Assembly (NCBI RefSeq): GCF_019754945.1
Contig: NZ_JAEUWU010000002.1
Location: forward strand, 248,001 to 312,000
DNA length: 64,000 nucleotides
Direction: 5' to 3'
From: Corynebacterium pseudokroppenstedtii
GTDB taxonomy: Bacteria > Actinomycetota > Actinomycetes > Mycobacteriales > Mycobacteriaceae
The notes under the pieces were generated by a model. The model worked only from the letters and a program-made list of their open reading frames with translations, was not told the origin of the DNA and ran no database searches. Below are positions 61,916 to 64,000 of the stretch, piece by piece; positions within the stretch are counted from its first letter, which is position 1; each line of letters opens with the position of its first letter. Both the position numbers and the translations under genes were made by a program.

Positions 61916-62287
61916 GATCGTCTCCAAAGAAGTATTCGGGCACCAGAAGGAGTTTTCAAGCAATAGTGAGCGTCATGACATGACAGCCGTCATCGGCCAT
62001 AGTGCTCGCCACCGTCACGCTCTCCGCCACGGGTGTTTCGCCACGCAACTTTGTTTTCAATAGCGCCGTCGTCGTTTTCAATAATTCTGACCCTAACACC
62101 CGTCCACCCGATACGACAAGGCTTTTTCCTAAAATAATCTCAGCTCACACCCCCACATCATCACCACAACGACATTCCCCACTACAAGAGCAATCGTCGC
62201 AGCGTGGAATTCTGGACTGCAACTGATACCCTGGAAAACTGTTTATTATATGTTTATGTCCACTTAAACCGCAGGTGTTGATGCTTC
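61916..62287. other. Intergenic region between the CDF and antiporter genes
   Basis: About 370 bases holding both divergent promoters. A repeated tgacatgaca stretch lies near 61976, but no known metal-regulator box is clear and no riboswitch was recognised. Confidence 0.4.
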
Positions 62288-64000
62288 GTGGAGCTTATCG
62301 CGATCCCCTTATTCGTGGTGCTCGCCCTCATCCTGGTTCCCCTGTTTGTTCGATTACTCGACCGCAACGCAGGGTGGCCCCTAGCCCTTATTTTCATCGC
62401 GTCCGCTATCCCGCTCCTCCGGAAGTTGCCTGACATCATCGACGGCAATCCCTGGACTTGGAAGGTCACGTGGATTGAGGACTTCCTCCCCAATGGCGCC
62501 GATGTGATCTTCTCACTCCGCGCCGACGCCCTATCCACCTTTTTCGCCCTGCTCGCGTTGGGCATCGGTGCAGCCGTGTTCATTTATTCAACACGGTATT
62601 TACACGGTGGCCGCGGATCCATGAGCTTCTACCTGCTCATGACAGCCTTCATGGCAGCCGTCGTCACTCTTGTTCTTGCCGACGACGTCATCCTGATGTT
62701 CATCTCATGGGAGCTCGTGTCACTGGCGTCGTTCTTCCTGATCGCGAGGTCAGGCCCCGGCGGCGAGCTGGGATCAATGCGCACGATCATTCTGACGTTC
62801 TTCGGTGGGCTTACGCTTCTAACCAGTTTGGGCATTAGCGCTGGTGTGACGGGCACGACCAGCCTGTCGGGGATTATTCATTCGCCAGAATGGGCGCATC
62901 ACCCCACGTTGCTATCTGTCATTGCCGTGTTGATTGCGACGTCGGCATGCACGAAGTCGGCGCAGTTCCCCTTCCACTTCTGGCTCCCCGAAGCGATGGC
63001 GGCAGATACTCCGGTGTCCGCCTTCCTCCACGCAGCAGCCGTCGTAAAAGCGGGTATTTACCTGCTCTTACGTTTCTCCGCTCTCTTCCATGACGACGCG
63101 TGGTGGCGCGGTCTGCTCATTATCGTTGGTATGTTCACCGCGATTATGGCGGCACTGTTTGCCCTCCAGAAGAATGATCTGAAGAAACTGACCGCGTACT
63201 CAACGGTGTCTCAGCTGGGCTGGATTGTGTGCACCATTGGTATTGGCACACCGCTCGCCATGGCGGCGGCGGTGGTGCACACGCTGGCGCACGCCCTGTT
63301 CAAGTCCAGCTTGTTCATGCTTATCGGTGTAGTAGACCACCAAACGGGAACTCGCGACATTCGTCGCCTCGGACCCATCTGGCGGAAAATGCCCTGGACA
63401 TTCAGCATGGCTGTCATTGCAGCAACCTCAATGGCCGCAGTGCCGCCACTATTCGGCTTCATCTCTAAAGAAGGAATGTTGGACGCCATGGCAGAGGGCG
63501 AACTGGCCACGCCCGCTACCGCACTACTGCTCATCTGCGCGACGGTGGGCGCAATTTTGACGTTCGCATACTCCTACCGTTACGTCTTCGGCGGTTTCGT
63601 CGACGGCACACGTGATGTCAGCGACGTCCACGAAGCACCACTGTCCCTGTGGTTACCCGCAGCAATCCCCGGTTTCTTGTCCCTCCCGCTGGGCTTTGTT
63701 CCGGGCTTCATGGATTCCTTCGTGGACGCCGCAGCAGATTCTGCGTTGAGCACGCACCACGCGACGCACACTCACCTCGCCCTGTTCCACGGCATCAACG
63801 TGCCGCTGACGATCAGCGTCGTGGTGATCGTCGTCGGTGTCACATGTGTTGTCTTCCGTAAGGCTATTGCGCGGGTTCTCGTCGGTAAGGAACTATCCCC
63901 CTTCACGGGAGCACACGTGCTCCAAGGTGTCATTACCGGTGGTTCTCGCTGGGGCAAGCTGGCCGGCTCCATGGCGGATTCCGTCTCACCGACGCGCCAC
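62288..64000 (+). CDS. mrpA: Mrp-type Na+/H+ antiporter subunit A, N-terminal part
   Basis: The frame opens at a GTG just after an in-frame stop and runs 571 codons to the window edge. Many membrane helices with NuoL/MrpA landmarks: VLADDVILMFISWELVSLAS (conserved Glu), LPEAMAADTPVSAFLHAAAV and VKAGIYLL (key Lys), KNDLKKLTAYSTVSQLG and HTLAHALFKSSLFML. The MrpA-specific C-terminus would be beyond the window. Mrp complexes are multi-subunit antiporters for sodium and alkali stress; the following genes should be mrpC to mrpG. A NuoL-like respiratory subunit is the alternative. Confidence 0.87.
   Translation, partial: MELIAIPLFVVLALILVPLFVRLLDRNAGWPLALIFIASAIPLLRKLPDIIDGNPWTWKVTWIEDFLPNGADVIFSLRADALSTFFALLALGIGAAVFIYSTRYLHGGRGSMSFYLLMTAFMAAVVTLVLADDVILMFISWELVSLASFFLIARSGPGGELGSMRTIILTFFGGLTLLTSLGISAGVTGTTSLSGIIHSPEWAHHPTLLSVIAVLIATSACTKSAQFPFHFWLPEAMAADTPVSAFLHAAAVVKAGIYLLLRFSALFHDDAWWRGLLIIVGMFTAIMAALFALQKNDLKKLTAYSTVSQLGWIVCTIGIGTPLAMAAAVVHTLAHALFKSSLFMLIGVVDHQTGTRDIRRLGPIWRKMPWTFSMAVIAATSMAAVPPLFGFISKEGMLDAMAEGELATPATALLLICATVGAILTFAYSYRYVFGGFVDGTRDVSDVHEAPLSLWLPAAIPGFLSLPLGFVPGFMDSFVDAAADSALSTHHATHTHLALFHGINVPLTISVVVIVVGVTCVVFRKAIARVLVGKELSPFTGAHVLQGVITGGSRWGKLAGSMADSVSPTRH

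Overview
The window is a high-GC actinobacterial chromosome segment, very probably from a lipophilic Corynebacterium (I thought of C. kroppenstedtii but cannot confirm the species). It carries a GlxR-type cAMP receptor, a WhiB protein, MarP, an actinobacterial Tad pilus cluster, topA, cspA, a class III adenylate cyclase and holB. From memory, their order and orientation match the block Rv3644c to Rv3683 of Mycobacterium tuberculosis and the region around glxR in C. glutamicum.

Layout. 0-7.4 kb: the end of an ABC substrate-binding protein, a frameshifted DUF6767-like gene, lpd, an excisionase-type HTH protein, a DMT-like membrane protein, an esterase, an MFS transporter and an SDR. 7.4-8.7 kb: a 1.25-kb insert bounded by tRNA-Thr(CGU) and a second copy of its 3' end, holding an overlapping two-gene unit (a membrane/GAF-like protein and a 53-residue protein). 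8.8-11.8 kb: holB and the adenylate cyclase, divergent. 11.9-27.7 kb: a block of lipid genes lying between the cyclase and topA, which are neighbours in the reference order. It has three paralogous acyl-CoA synthetases, a self-sufficient P450-reductase fusion, a GDSL esterase, an oleate hydratase ruin, a quinone oxidoreductase, a Tat-exported GH1 enzyme and a secreted lipase. 27.7-34.5 kb: topA, cspA and two more secreted hydrolases. 34.5-42.5 kb: the DEAH helicase with the Tad cluster (CpaE-like, TadA, TadB, TadC, pilin, two TadE-like), plus a 6C-type small RNA and a pair of inverted perfect DnaA boxes. 42.8-51.8 kb: a holin-like membrane protein, an alpha/beta hydrolase, the nth-tlpA-nudix-marP operon, glxR, MBL hydrolase, RidA, a DUF4177 protein and WhcA. 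52-57 kb: PBP1, a YqeY protein, a metallophosphoesterase, tRNA-Pro(CGG) and an IsdG/MhuD-like haem monooxygenase. 57-64 kb: a hotdog thioesterase-like protein, an aldo/keto reductase, a ClC transporter, a CDF metal exporter and the start of an Mrp-type antiporter subunit A.

How the genes fit together. Lipases, cutinase-like and GDSL esterases could release fatty acids outside the cell. The synthetases could activate them and the P450 hydroxylate them, which suits a fatty-acid-dependent skin coryneform. The cyclase and GlxR make and sense cAMP. The helicase/Tad block is a classic actinobacterial neighbourhood and probably builds short surface pili. The tRNA-Thr insert, with no integrase and two genes of unknown role, is the least explained unit.
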